Source: an uncultured Verrucomicrobiota bacterium (GTDB lineage Bacteria > Verrucomicrobiota > Verrucomicrobiia > Verrucomicrobiales > Verrucomicrobiaceae). Taken from it: a DNA stretch of 52,893 nt. The notes under the pieces were generated by a model that worked only from the letters and a program-made list of their open reading frames with translations, did no database searches and was not told the origin of the DNA. The DNA is taken from positions 1 through 52,893 of the forward strand of contig CAILZI010000124.1 of assembly GCA_903838675.1 (NCBI GenBank). Reading direction: 5' to 3'. The first letter of the stretch is position 1; the number at the start of each line of letters is the position of its first letter. Made by a program: the position numbers and the translations under genes. Of the stretch, positions 52,839 through 52,893 are shown one piece after another.

Positions 52839-52893
52839 CGCTGACGGTACTTGATCTCCTTGTCCGTGACGCCGTGCCACTTGTCGGGCAGCG
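52810..52893 (-). repeat. 84-bp inverted repeat, right arm (window end)
   Basis: Exact reverse complement of 52309-52392, running to the last base of the window. About 57 bases of unrelated sequence (52753-52809) separate it from recognisable lysS. Confidence 0.95.

Overview
The window looks like chromosomal DNA of a Verrucomicrobiota bacterium, most likely Verrucomicrobiales and Prosthecobacter/Verrucomicrobium-like. That assignment is inference from gene content: a DUF1549/DUF1553 (PSD1) cytochrome-c protein, an M56 peptidase fused to a large periplasmic region with its BlaI repressor, Gram-negative envelope genes (TonB receptor, RseP, lipoproteins), a REP-associated transposase with palindromic repeats, GC-rich DNA, and start codons mostly preceded by C/T-rich leaders instead of Shine-Dalgarno sequences. 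I see no rRNA, tRNA or CRISPR array.

Layout. 1-5 kb: the tail of an unknown gene, then an iron-uptake operon (TonB siderophore receptor, PKHD-type dioxygenase, PepSY membrane protein) behind a Fur-like box. 5-14 kb: a carbohydrate/surface-polysaccharide region with a sialate O-acetylesterase, a GT9-like protein, a pyruvyl transferase, a GT4 enzyme with a histone-like tail, a Ser/Thr kinase, a pectate lyase and a second GT4. A decayed copy of the second GT4's 3' end lies downstream of the lyase. 14-21 kb: envelope and lipid genes (rseP, two lipoproteins, a RidA-like protein, pgsA, cdsA), a secreted hypothetical protein and the tail of an alpha/beta hydrolase remnant. 21-30 kb: a PSD1 cytochrome without its usual DUF1501 partner, a cupin, and a pel-like group. 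In that group a PelA-like protein is interrupted by one in-frame TAG and appears to lack catalytic residues in both enzymatic domains; a TPR protein in the PelB position and a lipoprotein follow. 30-38 kb: recQ, a Tat-exported TIM-barrel protein, a 1.3-kb gene-poor stretch with two diverged copies of a ~190-bp repeat, a winged-helix/nuclease-like gene translationally coupled to a small gene, and a GT2 plus GT39-like pair. 38-44 kb: tandem LolA-like paralogues, an RNA uracil methyltransferase, an iron-type alcohol dehydrogenase, a RAYT with flanking hairpins, a class I aldolase, a palindrome-rich repeat and a double HMA-like protein. 44-52.9 kb: a methyltransferase, the M56/BlaI pair with two operator-like palindromes, an MFS transporter, a PIG-L deacetylase, a secreted protein and lysS.

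The last gene is broken. lysS stops resembling LysRS near 52752, and the final 84 bases are an exact inverted copy of an internal lysS segment. This is most simply a fold-back assembly error at a contig end.

The observations most worth following up are the stop-interrupted PelA-like pseudoenzyme, the BlaI operator pair upstream of the M56 fusion, the nuclease-like/small-protein pair, the double CCxxC protein and the general absence of Shine-Dalgarno sequences.
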